From: Erigeron canadensis
Taxonomy: Eukaryota > Streptophyta > Magnoliopsida > Asterales > Asteraceae
NCBI RefSeq assembly: GCF_010389155.1
Contig: NC_057761.1
Location: 57,782,587 to 57,846,586 of the forward strand
DNA length: 64,000 nt
Direction: 5' to 3'
Shown: in pieces, positions 38,243-48,211 of the stretch
Layout: each line of letters opens with the position of its first letter
How positions within the stretch are numbered: the stretch's first letter is position 1
Position numbers and translations under genes: made by a program
The notes under the pieces: model-generated
What the model was told of the DNA's origin: nothing
The model's database searches: none
Seen by the model: the letters and a program-made list of their open reading frames with translations, nothing else

Positions 38243-38724
38243 GCTCCTTAAATTTTTAAACACGTATGTAACCATTTTATTCTTAAATATAATGTTTTTC
38301 CTTCTAGGTTATAACGTGTTCATGTGAAATTTAAAAATATAATCTTGTATGATATTTTTAGAATTTTTGATTATGTGATACCATTTAAGGATTGATGGCT
38401 CCTTAAGATCTCAACACGTGTGTAATCATTATACTTTTAGATGTAGGGTTTTCCTTTTCGGGTTGTAACGTGTTTATATAATAAGGTGACGGTATTTAAG
38501 AACATAATGTTCTATAATACTTTGAGAATCTTTGATTATGTGCTACATTCAAGCATTAATGGTTGCTTAAGATTTCAACACGTGTGTAACCATTATATCC
38601 TTAAGTTTAGGGTTTTTTTTCCAGGTTATAACGTGTTCATATAATAAGGTGACGGTATTTAAGAACATAATGTTGTATGATACTTTGAGAATTTTTTATT
38701 ATGTGTTACAATTCAAGGCTTGGT
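38243..38724. repeat. tandem array, three units of 155-164 bp
   Basis: Units begin near 38243, 38398 and 38562. Each contains GGCTCCTTAA or a variant, an ACACGTGTGTAA word, GGTTATAACGTGTT, and GAATTTTTGATTATGTG. Units 2 and 3 are closer to each other than to unit 1. Not coding. Confidence 0.8.
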
Positions 38725-39029
38725 GGCTCTGAACATGGTTGACATGTTTATGTTTTATAGTTCAAATGGGTCATTAACTAAGTTTTTAGTTTTACCAACC
38801 TTATTTTATCATTCCACCATGATTTAGATTTTGTACTACTTGACTATTCGCTAGTGATTTTCATACTAATTAACTACACTTGAACCCCACAAAATGTGTT
38901 AGACTTTTGACTACATTTGCTAAGAACATATGGACGACTCAACTTAAGCTTAAACAAACGAGACTTTTTATTGGTTAAGAAGTTTTTTTAAGCTTTTAAT
39001 CTCAAACTTATAAAATTTCCTTACCAAAC

Positions 39030-39190
39030 ATGCCCATGTTATACGAGGGGTGTTCACGGTCCAAGAACAAGACCATACCGGTCTTGTATAGGACCGAACC
39101 GAGAACCATTTTTGCAATAATATATAACCGAGGACCGGACCGTTGTCTTCGGTTCAGTCCATGCTCAATTCATTTTTGGTTTACAGGTTT
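39030..39190. repeat. decayed repeat rich in GGACCGAACC / CCGGTC words
   Basis: The stretch GACCATACCGGTCTTG to CCGAGGACCGGACCGTTG is composed of inverted and direct copies of ACCG words, like many plant MITE ends that read as 'ggttcggttt'. No ends or target duplication can be fixed. Confidence 0.4.
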
Positions 39191-39417
39191 AAAAGGTTGG
39201 ACCTATGACTGAGTGTTAGGTTGCAATTTTCGTGTCATGTTTGTTTGATTTTAGTTATAAACTTATATTGATACTATTTTAATGGGTTTAATAGTATCTA
39301 ATAAAAATGATCAGTGAAGGATGTGAATATTGGACCAAACTATTAAATAGAAAACACCATACATTAAAGTAAAATAATTACAACATATATTGATATTATC
39401 TTAATGATTTTCACGTT

Positions 39418-40164
39418 ATATATAGGGGTTGGGTATTGTAAAACAAGTATTAAAGTAAAAAAAATAGTACAACATCTTGACCTTTAGATGATGATTTTTA
39501 TAATGCATGGTGATTTTCAGTGAAAAGAAACCTATTATTTTATTTATTTTACTTGAATACTTGTTATTTTATCTAAAAATTATATCTATACTATCTATAT
39601 AAACAAACTACCCTCCCTAAAATTTAACACCCTACCTTTAAAATCTCCAATTTACCCTTTTAATCTATATTACCATAAAACACTTTATTCTTGGAATTCC
39701 AAAAATACCCTTAAAAAAAACCTTACGCGTGTCCCTTCCCTTCCCTTAAGCTGCTCACATAGTATACCAAAAAAACACACATGCGTTACCGAATTTAATA
39801 ATCAATCAACATAAAAAACGCCCACTCTAAAATAATAACGGTGGTAAGAAACACTTGAGTTAAATCATACATTCATGTAATAACACGGTACAGCTACTTA
39901 ACCAGCGTTTTTTTCCTATGCCCGCTGCGTCGTGCGGGTACAAGGCTAGTATATTATATATATGTATATAGGAGTTGGGTATTGTAAAACAAGTATTAAA
40001 ATAAAACAAATAAGACAAGATCTTGACTTTTAGATCATGGTTATATTGATGCACGAAGATTCACGAAGCATTTGATGCATGATGATTTTCATGATGCACG
40101 TTGATTTTCAGTAAAGAGAAACATATTGTTTTATTTATTTTACTTTAATACTTGTTTTATTTTA
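39418..40164. repeat. two related MITE-like units, one split by a Helitron boundary and one by a MULE
   Basis: GTTGGGTATTGTAAAACAAG occurs near 39428 and again near 39968. Each is followed about 110-160 bp later by the inverted counterpart (TTTTACTTGAATACTTGTT; TTTTACTTTAATACTTGTTT). Each unit therefore looks like a small inverted-repeat element. The far end of unit 2 is interrupted by the MULE at 40165. Confidence 0.6.
39585..39949 (+). mobile_element. non-autonomous Helitron, 365 bp
   Basis: The 5' end is TCTATACTATCTATATAAAC, preceded by A at 39584. The 3' end has a CCCGC-TGCGTCGT-GCGGG hairpin at about 39921-39938, then TACAAGGCTAG, followed by T at 39950. These are standard plant Helitron termini. 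The interior is AT-rich without coding sequence. Confidence 0.8.
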
Positions 40165-41212
40165 GGGAAAATTACACCTTTGGTCCCTGGACTTGACACA
40201 TTTTTCACTTTTAGTTACTAAACTTCAAAAATTGCAAATTATACACTGAACTTGTCATTTTTTTTCACTTTTGGTCACTGCGCCCAGTTTCGTTAGTTTT
40301 GCTCCGTTAAATTGCTCAGATTCGTTAGTTTTTTTTCCACTTTTCGTCCTTCCCATTATTCCATAACTAAAATCGATAATCGACAAACTTAGTGATGAAA
40401 GTGTAATTTACCTAATTTTTTATATATATATACCTGATTCATCCGATTTTAAAATTTATTATTTTGATTTTTTTATTATTTTTACTTTTAACTTTGACTC
40501 TAAACATTTTTATTTGTAATATATAGTACTTGGTGTAAATTAAATCAATGAAAAGTATATTTAAAAATTAGTTCATTATTATATGTTTTAAATTTATATA
40601 ACACAAACAAAAATATTTACGGTTAAATCACAAGGCGTTAGCGATTATCCGAAAAACCTACAACACGTTACTTCAGATAAACATTACAATATCTTATTTT
40701 TGTTTTCGTTTATTAATAGTTAATAAAATGAATTAAGAAAAACTATATAAGTTTATATAACACACAAAAAAATTACGATTAAAGTAAACATAAGAAGACT
40801 CAAAATTCAAACATAGTCACTAAATAAATATATCTTTATAAATAAAAATTTCAATAACAATTATTTCATTTAATCAAACTACTGTATAATCAATAGATAG
40901 TAAACTGTAAATATAAAAAATTTGTTTCAAAACATAATAAATGAATATGTATTTTCACTAATCGGGCAAAACAATATATAAGACCTGAAGTTTGACCGAT
41001 TATCGATTTTAGTTATGGAATAATGGGAAGGACGAAAAGTGAAAAAAAAATAACGAATCTGGGGAAGTTAATGGAGAAAAACTAACAAAGTTGACGCAAT
41101 GACCAAAAGTGAAAAAATGTGTCAAGTTCAGTGTATAATTTGCAATTTTTGAAGTTTAGTGACTAAAAGTGAAAAACGTGTCAAGTTCAGGGATCAAAAG
41201 TGTAATTTTCCC
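40165..41212. mobile_element. MULE-type TIR element, 1.05 kb, perfect 9-bp target duplication
   Basis: Inverted repeats of about 230 bp (40165-40395 and 40985-41212) start GGGAAAATTACAC and contain repeated CACTTTT and CAAAAATTGCAAATTATACA blocks. The flanks are TTTATTTTA at 40156-40164 and 41213-41221, a perfect 9-bp duplication. The interior is AT-rich with no transposase. It has interrupted the end of an earlier MITE-like unit. Confidence 0.9.
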
Positions 41213-41309
41213 TTTATTTTACCTAAAACCTATGTATATATTTAATTATAGATCAACATTATACAAATATACACAAACATATGAAATGAGCCATATAAAA
41301 TAAATACTA

Positions 41310-41640
41310 TTTTCAAATGGTGTAATGGTTTGAAGTTCCCTTGGTAATTTATAAGTCTCGGGTTCGAATCCCCATTCAACAAATTTGAGAAATATGTAGT
41401 CCTTTTATGGAGATTAACTTGAATATACCCAAATTTAAATCTGAGGGGGGCATGGTTTACCCCTATTAATCGTCGTGTTTTTTGGGCGGATTAGTAGGAG
41501 ATTTTTCCCCAATGAGTATTTGAAATAGACATTTATACGTTGAGGAAGTTTTCTAGCGCGAATCCGGTCAAGACAACGTATGCTAAACCCCTTGCTGTCA
41601 AATCATGACACGAAATTTCAAGCGAAATTCACCTTTAAAA
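41310..41640 (+). mobile_element. tRNA-derived SINE, copy 2
   Basis: The head is TGGTGTAATGGTTTGAAG (A box region) with TCTCGGGTTCGAATCCCC (B box). From about 41420 the body matches the SINE at 7645-7980, through to AAGCGAAATTCACCTTT and an A-rich tail. The flanks AAAATAAATACTA (41297-41309) and AAAATAAATAATA (after the tail) are a plausible target duplication with one mismatch. Confidence 0.75.
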
Positions 41641-41649
41641 AATAAATAA

Positions 41650-43775
41650 TAGCATCAACATTTTTTAGCAGGTGGTCTATATATTTAATTTAAAATCATC
41701 CTCATACAATTATATAATATACATATCTTATTAATCATTTTCAATACAAAAAAAAATAAAATAAACAATAATATCATATTTAATAATATCATTTCATTAT
41801 AGTCAATATGTTTTAATTTATAACTATCAATTTTGTTATTATAAAAAGTTAATATGTTTATCTCGCGTATTACGCGAAAAAATAATATAGTTTATATATT
41901 AAAAGAATGAATTTGTTTTAGTAGTTTTTATATAAAATTAATATTGATAGTGAATTTATGGATATATAAAAAAAAATAAGCGATAGAAAAAATAGTTTTA
42001 GTGATTATATAATGTAATATATTGGACTTTAGATAATTTGTTACTACTAAAGTTTATTTTTAAAAAGATAAAGATGAAAATTTTTTAAAAAAAATGAGAA
42101 AAAAAAGTAGGAAGGAAAAAAGTGTACCCAACCTCCTCTTTTAGTTATAGGATCAGTAGACATTTCTTTAAAGAGAGAACAACTGTCAAAACAATATAAC
42201 TGGATAACTACATTTTATGTCCGTGTCTAATACATGGGCTTACAACTTTATCAATATTAAATAGTTTATTATGATTTCAAATTTAGTTTACAATTTTAAA
42301 TAAACCTATTCGTGTTATGGCTCGCATAATGATTAAATACATATTTTTTAATGTCAAGTACGGGATCACAAGTATATTACTTCATATTTTAGTTCTTAAT
42401 TATTTTTCATAATAATATCACATTATTAGTACAATAGTTTAAAAAAAGTTCTATAATAGGGAAATTATTGTAGCATGTGCTTTATGAAATAATTACGGCA
42501 AACAATTCCATAAATATGTCTCAACTAATAATAACAGTGGCGAACATGTGATTATTGTATTACAATATGCAAATACAACACTTATAACCGTATATCTTCA
42601 AAATTATAAGCTTTTATGAATTAAATGTACGAAGATCTAATATTGATAATATCGTAAACCCCGTGTCGAGTGTTGGACACGGGTCTAAAATCTTGTATAT
42701 TAGCTATTATTCTATTGGATATATATTAGTTATTATTCTTTATCTATTATATTAAATTTAATGGTTAAAATTGAAAATTATTGATTGACAAAAAAATTGT
42801 AAATTAAAGTTAAAATTGAAAACAAAAGTCAACTTTAAAATTCGATAGTTGTGATTGGTCATTAAGTTTTTAAAACAAATGCCTTTTATTATATTAAAAA
42901 ATATATATTTTATGGAAAAAGTAAAGTAGAAATAAAATGCTGAAATTTTTTAATTAATTAAATGATGAAAATGTAAAACAAAATTCCCAAGTTGATAACT
43001 ACAATTTATAATAATTATAAATTAAGTATTTAGTGAGGGTGGAAAGCATAAATTATTGATGAAAAACAAAAAAGTGTAAATTAGTGAGATTTGTTTTTAT
43101 AAATATTAATATAAGTATAATAATAATAATATAATAATATATTTGGATAATGATTATGAGGATTTTTAATTTATAATTGATTTAATTATGACATCATTAA
43201 TTTCTAATTTGATAAAATCGAGAGTTATGATTGGTTAATAAGCTATTAGATCAGTTGTCTTTTAATATTTACCAATAAACTAAAACAAGATTGAGATATT
43301 CTTAAAACGACATGTGACGTAATCCTTGTAACATGATTGCTACAAGTATTTTAGGGATGAAAGTCACATCAATCAAATAAATAAATAAAAAACAAAAAAG
43401 CTTTTGATATGTAGTATCAATAATTTAGGTAAAACAAAATTATAACAAAAAAATCTCACCCTTTTGTATAAACTTTGCCAGCCAGAAATTTGTCGGAAGG
43501 TGATGCAAAGGACTGAATTTTTGGGGGGTCATCAATCGCCAAATGAAAAATAATTGGGGTCAGCGATCACCAATGGACTGAATTGTTGGGAAGTTGAGAT
43601 GGCGACGACAGTGGATATATATGGACCGCCGGATACGACAATGGACTAAAAGTTTTTTTTCTGTGTGTGTCTGATAGAGATGGATTTGAGGATAAAGTAT
43701 TCATAAGGGTAGTAGCAGTAAGTTAAGGGGTTTTTAGACTTATCAAGTTTTTAATAACCCAGTTTCCTTTATAAG
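41650..43775. other. gene-free, very AT-rich region with Helitron-end remnants
   Basis: No coding signal. A palindrome CGCGTATTACGCG lies at about 41866. A hairpin, CCCGTGTCGAGTGTTGGACACGGG, at 42660-42684 followed by TCTAAAATCTTGT matches the 3' end of the Helitron at 37566-37949 but with a decayed terminus. Bases 43480-43660 are richer in G. The rest is unassigned. Confidence 0.5.
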
Positions 43776-43784
43776 GGAATATAG

Positions 43785-44010
43785 TATAGAGTTCCACGAA
43801 GATCATTCCTAGTGTCCAACTGGTCAGAAAAACTCTCGATTTTACCCAAGGTCTTGAGTTCGATCCTTAGGGATGACAAAACCTTGGGGTTTTTCCCTCT
43901 GAATACTTGTAACGGCTCATGGTCAACATCTCGTTGTATAGGGTACGTGCAAGGTTTCACCATTATACGGTGAGGTTTCTCCGATGTCGTGTTCCGACTG
44001 AATGTTCGGA
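43785..44010 (+). mobile_element. SINE-like element upstream of eEF1A
   Basis: AGTGTCCAACTGGTCAGAAA and GTCTTGAGTTCGATCCTTAG resemble tRNA A and B boxes at normal spacing. The body continues to about 44010 and ends in an A-rich stretch near GGAAAAAAAGG. No target duplication defined. The minus-strand ORF at 43769-44077 reads through it and is not a gene. Confidence 0.5.
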
Positions 44011-44598
44011 AAAAAAGGATAGATATAGAAAATTTATTTTCAAAATTTATATTTATCCAAATATTTTTTAAAAACATTAAAATTAAAAATGATTAGAAAA
44101 TATGGAAAAATTATTGGAAATATTTCAAACATTAGAAATTATTATTTGAGAAATTAAGGAAAAAGTGTGAGTTAGGGCATAAGTGTGGATTCCACGGCAG
44201 CTGATATATGAAAGAAAAATTATTTCCAAAATTTATGCCTATCCAAATATTTTATAGAGTTAATTGCATAAATCGTCCATGTGCTTTACACAAAATCGTA
44301 GTTTACATCCCTAATGTGTTTTTTAGTGGTTTACATCCAAATTTCAAGTTTTCTTTGCATAAATTATCCTTCTTAATAACGCAGTTAAATTATTTCCGTT
44401 AGATGACAACACGTGCCAAACACGTGAGGACCTTTTTGTCTTTTCCCTTCTCATCTACAAACCATAGGGATGTTTTCTGCAAATAGTTTCTTTATTCTTC
44501 CTTTGATATTATTGTATATAAAATCCCCTTTTTCTTTCCCATTTCCCATTTATGTTCCTTCAAAAAACCCTAAACATTTTCCATCTCAATAACCACAT

Positions 44599-44853
44599 AT
44601 GGTGAGTTGTTCATGTGGATCTCCTTCTACAATACGCACATCATGGATACAAAATAATCCAGGAAGAAGATTCTACTGTTGTTCAAGAAAGGTTAGTGCA
44701 ATTAACTCTTTATTTTTATGAAATAATTGTAGGCATTGATTTAATCGTGAACAGGGATCCAAATGTAGATTTTTTTGTTTGTACGACCCACCAATGTGCT
44801 CAAGGGTTGTTGAAATCATACCGGGTTTGCTACGTTTCATGAATAAAGCTTAA
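44599..44853 (+). CDS. GRF-type zinc-finger small protein inside the MULE
   Basis: Two exons, 44599-44691 and 44755-44853, give 63 aa. The first reads CSCGSPSTIRTSWIQNNPGR then RFYCCSRK. The second begins GSKCRFFCLYDPPMC and continues to IIPGLLRFMNKA. This is nearly a complete zf-GRF domain (Cys pair, TSW, NPGRRF, CxFFxxxDPPMC), a probable nucleic-acid-binding zinc ribbon. The splice is AAAG/GTTAGT with ACAG/GGA. Stand-alone zf-GRF ORFs are common in plant transposon surroundings. It is probably a gene carried by the element; whether it is expressed is unknown. Confidence 0.7.
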
Positions 44854-45021
44854 GAATCAAGTAAAGCAAAAGCAAGTGAAGCAAGAAGATATAAGATTAT
44901 TTATATTCTTAGTTGGGTGTTTTTTTTGTTTACATAGTGTATTAGAATTATAAGTGTAATCCCCAAAATCATTAACAGTTTGCACATTATTCCCACCCTT
45001 CCCAAAATCATTTTGAACCAA

Positions 45022-45378
45022 TTATGTAAAGAATGGACCATCATTTTTATTGCCATGTTCTATAAATAAAATCTTTTTACAAGGTAAGTTAGTTTCTATA
45101 AGTTCGACATATACCTCCAGTACTTTATACATGACATCATACTGTAATAAATCTCTAACATCTCCATCATTGCTCAGTGGATGTATTCCCACATCCATAT
45201 TATAACTTTCTGGGGCTCTAAAATAGTAAGACATTGGAGTTTTTTCTATATAACCTAACTCTTGCATCATCGAATTTAGTTCAGGAACACTAAAAGCATC
45301 ACCATCAACCATGTCCACAAACTTTACCTTTCCATTGATGTAATGACCTGCGAGGAGACTTAGTGAAGGCCCCTCCAT
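45022..45378 (-). CDS. PB1-like N-terminal domain of a MULE-associated protein (fragment)
   Basis: 118 codons in one frame, beginning MEGPSLSLLAGHYINGKVKF. Segments HYINGKVKFVDMVDGDAFSV, PELNSMMQELGY, and GIHPLSNDGDVRDLLQYDVM followed by VEVYVE-like VLEVYVEL match the pattern of the PB1-like domain found at the N terminus of plant MULE-type transposase proteins. The downstream zinc-knuckle and MULE DDE regions are missing, so this is a truncated remnant or stand-alone derivative. It lies tail-to-tail with the GRF gene. Confidence 0.55.
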   Translation of the reverse strand: MEGPSLSLLAGHYINGKVKFVDMVDGDAFSVPELNSMMQELGYIEKTPMSYYFRAPESYNMDVGIHPLSNDGDVRDLLQYDVMYKVLEVYVELIETNLPCKKILFIEHGNKNDGPFFT

Positions 45379-45745
45379 GATGAATTTTCAAAGTGAATAA
45401 ATTAGGGCTTTAACCTATAAACAATTTTTTTTTTATGAATACATTAGTGCTAACACTATATAAACAGATTAAAAACAAAATCTTTTGATTAGCAATTAAC
45501 TCATAGCAATATTTTAAAAATAAAAAAAAGGAAAAAAACCCTAACTTACCATATGCCTTAATCTGTTAGGAAGTCACCAACCTTGCCTTTTCGTATATAC
45601 CAGGTAGATGCCATTGTAAATCTTTGATTGGATATACTATACCATTGAAATATCAAAAGGAGAAAGAAGTCGAAAGGAAGACGAAAGAGTACTTTGGTGG
45701 GAATGAAAAGAAAGAAAATATAGATGTTCGTGTTTTATAAACAAC

Positions 45746-46123
45746 GAGAGCAAGTACCCGCGCGTTGCAGCGGTGGGATGGTGAGGGTGATAGGTGAGGT
45801 GATATGTCATAGAGTGTCATAGCCAAATGTCTTAGCTGTAATTGCTCCGTCATCGGATTTAAAAACTCATCGAAAGTATATCGAATAACATCTCTAATGA
45901 AAGAGCATGAAATTTTAAGAACACCCATATAATTTTTATAATTTATCGATGTACGGTTTTTGAGATAAAAGATTTTGAAAAAATTAGAGGAATAAAATGA
46001 TTTATGGAGGAAAGAGAAAGTTATAGACATTGATGTATGGTACATCATGCATATTCATGTGTATATTGTTGAAATTAAATGTTGAAAGTTAAAAAGTGGA
46101 TTTGTTTTATAATATAGTATAGA
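45746..46123 (-). mobile_element. Helitron relic inside the MULE
   Basis: On the minus strand the 5' end is TCTATACTATATTATAAAAC with A flanking (46124). The 3' end has CCGCTGCAACGCGCGGGTAC followed by a decayed TTGCTCT instead of a clean CTAGT. The interior closely matches 54742-55050 (shared AAAAACCGTACATCGATAAA and TTCATGCTCTTTCATTAGA), so both belong to one family. ORFs at 45653-46243 fall in this relic. Confidence 0.65.
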
Positions 46124-46629
46124 TATAAAAGTATAGATAATATCAAAGTAAACAATAATATCAAAGAAAGAAGAAAGAAACTTTTTGCAGAAAACGTCCA
46201 TATGGTTTGCAGATGAGAAGGGAAAAGACAAAAAGGTTCTCACGTGCTAGGCACGTGTTGTCATCTAACGGAAATAATTTAACTGCATTATTAAGAAGGA
46301 CGATTTATGCAAAGAAAACTTGAAATTTAGATGTAAACCACTAAAAAACATTAGGGATGTAAACCACGATTTTGTGTAAACCACATGGACGATTTATGCA
46401 ATTAACTCTAATTTTTAAAAACATTAAAAATTATATGAGAAATTATGGAAAAGATATCAAACATTAAAAATTATTTGAGAAATTAAGGAAAAAGTGCGAG
46501 TTAGGGCATAAAACGTGGATTCCACGGCAGCTGATATGAAAGAAAAAGTTTGAAGAACTCGCAACCGTCGGATCATAATATCCAAAGGCTGTTAAAAAGC
46601 CCTAGCCTAAACCTTAGTTTTCTCAGTAA

Positions 46630-46637
46630 TATAAATA
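46630..46637 (+). promoter_or_regulatory. TATA box of eEF1A
   Basis: TATAAATA lies about 30 bp before a likely start site near 46660, followed by a (TC)n run at 46671-46692. A leader exon ends at 46719 (CAGAG/GTATCC). The position, directly ahead of a CT-rich leader and a long leader intron, is typical of plant eEF1A genes. Confidence 0.7.
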
Positions 46638-46719
46638 CACCATTTGCAGTCAATTTTCACAATTTTCATATCGCTCTCTCTCTCTCTCTCTCAAATTGCC
46701 AAAACCCAATTACACAGAG

Positions 46720-48199
46720 GTATCCTCTATTCTTTTAAACCTTATTATCACTCTTTAATCCTTAATATCATATATTTTTCTATTCTTACAATTATATAAT
46801 TTATATACACATATTCTGTATATCTATGTTTAATATGTTTATATCTTGCGGATGAAGCGTTTTTATCTGTGTTATATATTGATGAGTTTTATACCGATTT
46901 TAACGACTATCATATGAAATTTTAGCTTAATTACTTTTTATATTTTAGATGAGTATTAATTAATTTTACGTTATTATTATTTGTTTTATTATGCAATTAC
47001 ATGATTTAGGTTTAGTAACCGCTTCTGATCTGCTTATTTTTTTTACCGCGGGCTTTATGATTATAGTTACCTGATTTATTTATGTATATTTTAAAATCTA
47101 TTTATGTTATATAATGAGTTTTATATCGATTTTAACAAATATTATATGAAATTTTAGCTTAATTACTTGTTTATATATTACTACATTAATTATTGTTACG
47201 TTAGTAATTCTTTTTTATTATGCAATTACATGATTTAAGTTTAGCAACTGCTTCTGATCTGCTTATTTTGTTCACTGCGGGCTTTATGATTATACTTACC
47301 TGATTTTATTTATGTATATTTTTAAAACCTATTTTCTGTTATATAGATGAGTTTTATACAGATTTAAATGAATATTATATGAAAATTTAGCTTAATTACT
47401 TACTTATTTATTATATTTAATAATTTTTACTTTAGTATTTATTTTTTATTATGCAATTACATGATTTAGGTTTAGTAACTGCTTCTGATCTGCTTGTTTT
47501 TTCACTGCGGGCTTTATGATTATACTTACCTGATTTTTGTATTTGTATATTTTAAAATCTATACATGTATTTTTCTATTAAAGTTTTAGTGAATAAGTTG
47601 ATTATTTTCGTTGCTATATGCTTATAAGTTATAGTCACATGATTCTAAGTTTTTAGTTGCGATGATTATGCTAATCTTTTAGGATATCTCAGTTTGTGAA
47701 GTATTTTATATCGTTCGGGCTGTGTTTTTTTTTAATTAATATGCTGTTTTTGCTAATATGGTTGTTTCAATGAATTATTTTGTGGATTGATTCTTTCTAA
47801 TTTTATGGAATTTAGTTATGTTTATTGAAGCTTTTTTTTTCTACATCATCTTGTTATTTATAATATATATGTTTTCTAAACAATAAATGCTGAATTTTTT
47901 CAATATTTTACCTTGGATTTTAAGATAATATAATGATTTTAGTTTTTTTTTTTTTAATTTTATAAAAGTTTATATATATATTTTTTATTGTGGACGGATA
48001 CTTGTTTAAACAGGTTATATATTCGTTGTTCAGTTTGTTTTAAATACAATATTTCATTTACTGATTTGTTCTTGTGGTCTGCTAGTATATGTAAACTGTA
48101 TCATATGTTGCTGATGCATGTCCTGTTACAGTTGATCTGTTTGTGTTGTGCTTTTAATGTTGATAATGCTGTTATAGTATTTAAATTTGTTTGTGGCAG
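46720..48199 (+). other. eEF1A 5' UTR (leader) intron, 1.48 kb
   Basis: The donor CAGAG/GTATCC and the acceptor TTTGTGGCAG/TGATTTCTC join a short leader exon to the exon carrying the ATG at 48212. Leader introns of this kind in plant eEF1A genes boost expression. The T-rich composition fits. No ORF in it is meaningful. Confidence 0.8.
46881..47573 (+). repeat. three tandem repeats of about 232 bp inside the eEF1A leader intron
   Basis: Units begin at about 46881, 47113 and 47346, each with ATGAGTTTTATA, then ATGAAATTTTAGCTTAATTA (or AAAATTTAG in unit 3), TATGCAATTACATGATTTA, GCTTCTGATCTGCTT, GCGGGCTTTATGATTATA and TTACCTGATTT. Spacing is 232-233 bp. Units 2 and 3 share CACTGCGGGC, where unit 1 has TACCGCGGGC. 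Confidence 0.9.
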
Positions 48200-48211
48200 T
48201 GATTTCTCATC

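Larger units (their letters stand above)
44257..46408. mobile_element. MULE-type TIR element, 2.15 kb, with GRF and PB1-like genes
   Basis: Inverted repeats of about 230 bp start GAGTTAATTGCATAAATCG (44257-44490 and 46180-46408). The flanks are TATTTTATA (44248-44256) and TAATTTTTA (46409-46417). Each differs by one base from TATTTTTTA in the uninterrupted paralogous copy at 44062-44070, so they are a diverged 9-bp target duplication. Inside are a spliced GRF zinc-finger gene (+), a PB1-like ORF (-) and a Helitron relic. No DDE transposase was seen. Confidence 0.85.
44030..46550. repeat. duplicated segment (about 180 bp) flanking and interrupted by the MULE
   Basis: Copy 1 (44050-44230) runs from TATCCAAATATTTTTTAAAA through GAGAAATTAAGGAAAAAGTG and GATTCCACGGCAGCTGATAT. 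Copy 2 starts with CTATCCAAATATTTTATA before the MULE and resumes after it, at 46409-46540, with the same strings. The copies were in tandem before the MULE inserted in copy 2. Confidence 0.85.

Noticed and set aside
38243..38724. CRISPR-like array
   Set aside because: The units are long, contiguous and diverged with no spacers, and the DNA is plant nuclear.
41340..41365. Consensus tRNA B box suggesting a tRNA gene
   Set aside because: No acceptor or anticodon stems can be drawn; the sequence continues into a SINE body shared with 7645-7980. The other B-box hits in the window are also SINE heads.
45653..46243. Minus-strand ORFs of 62 and 131 codons near the end of the MULE
   Set aside because: They lie in a Helitron relic whose second copy at 54742-55050 does not keep the frame.
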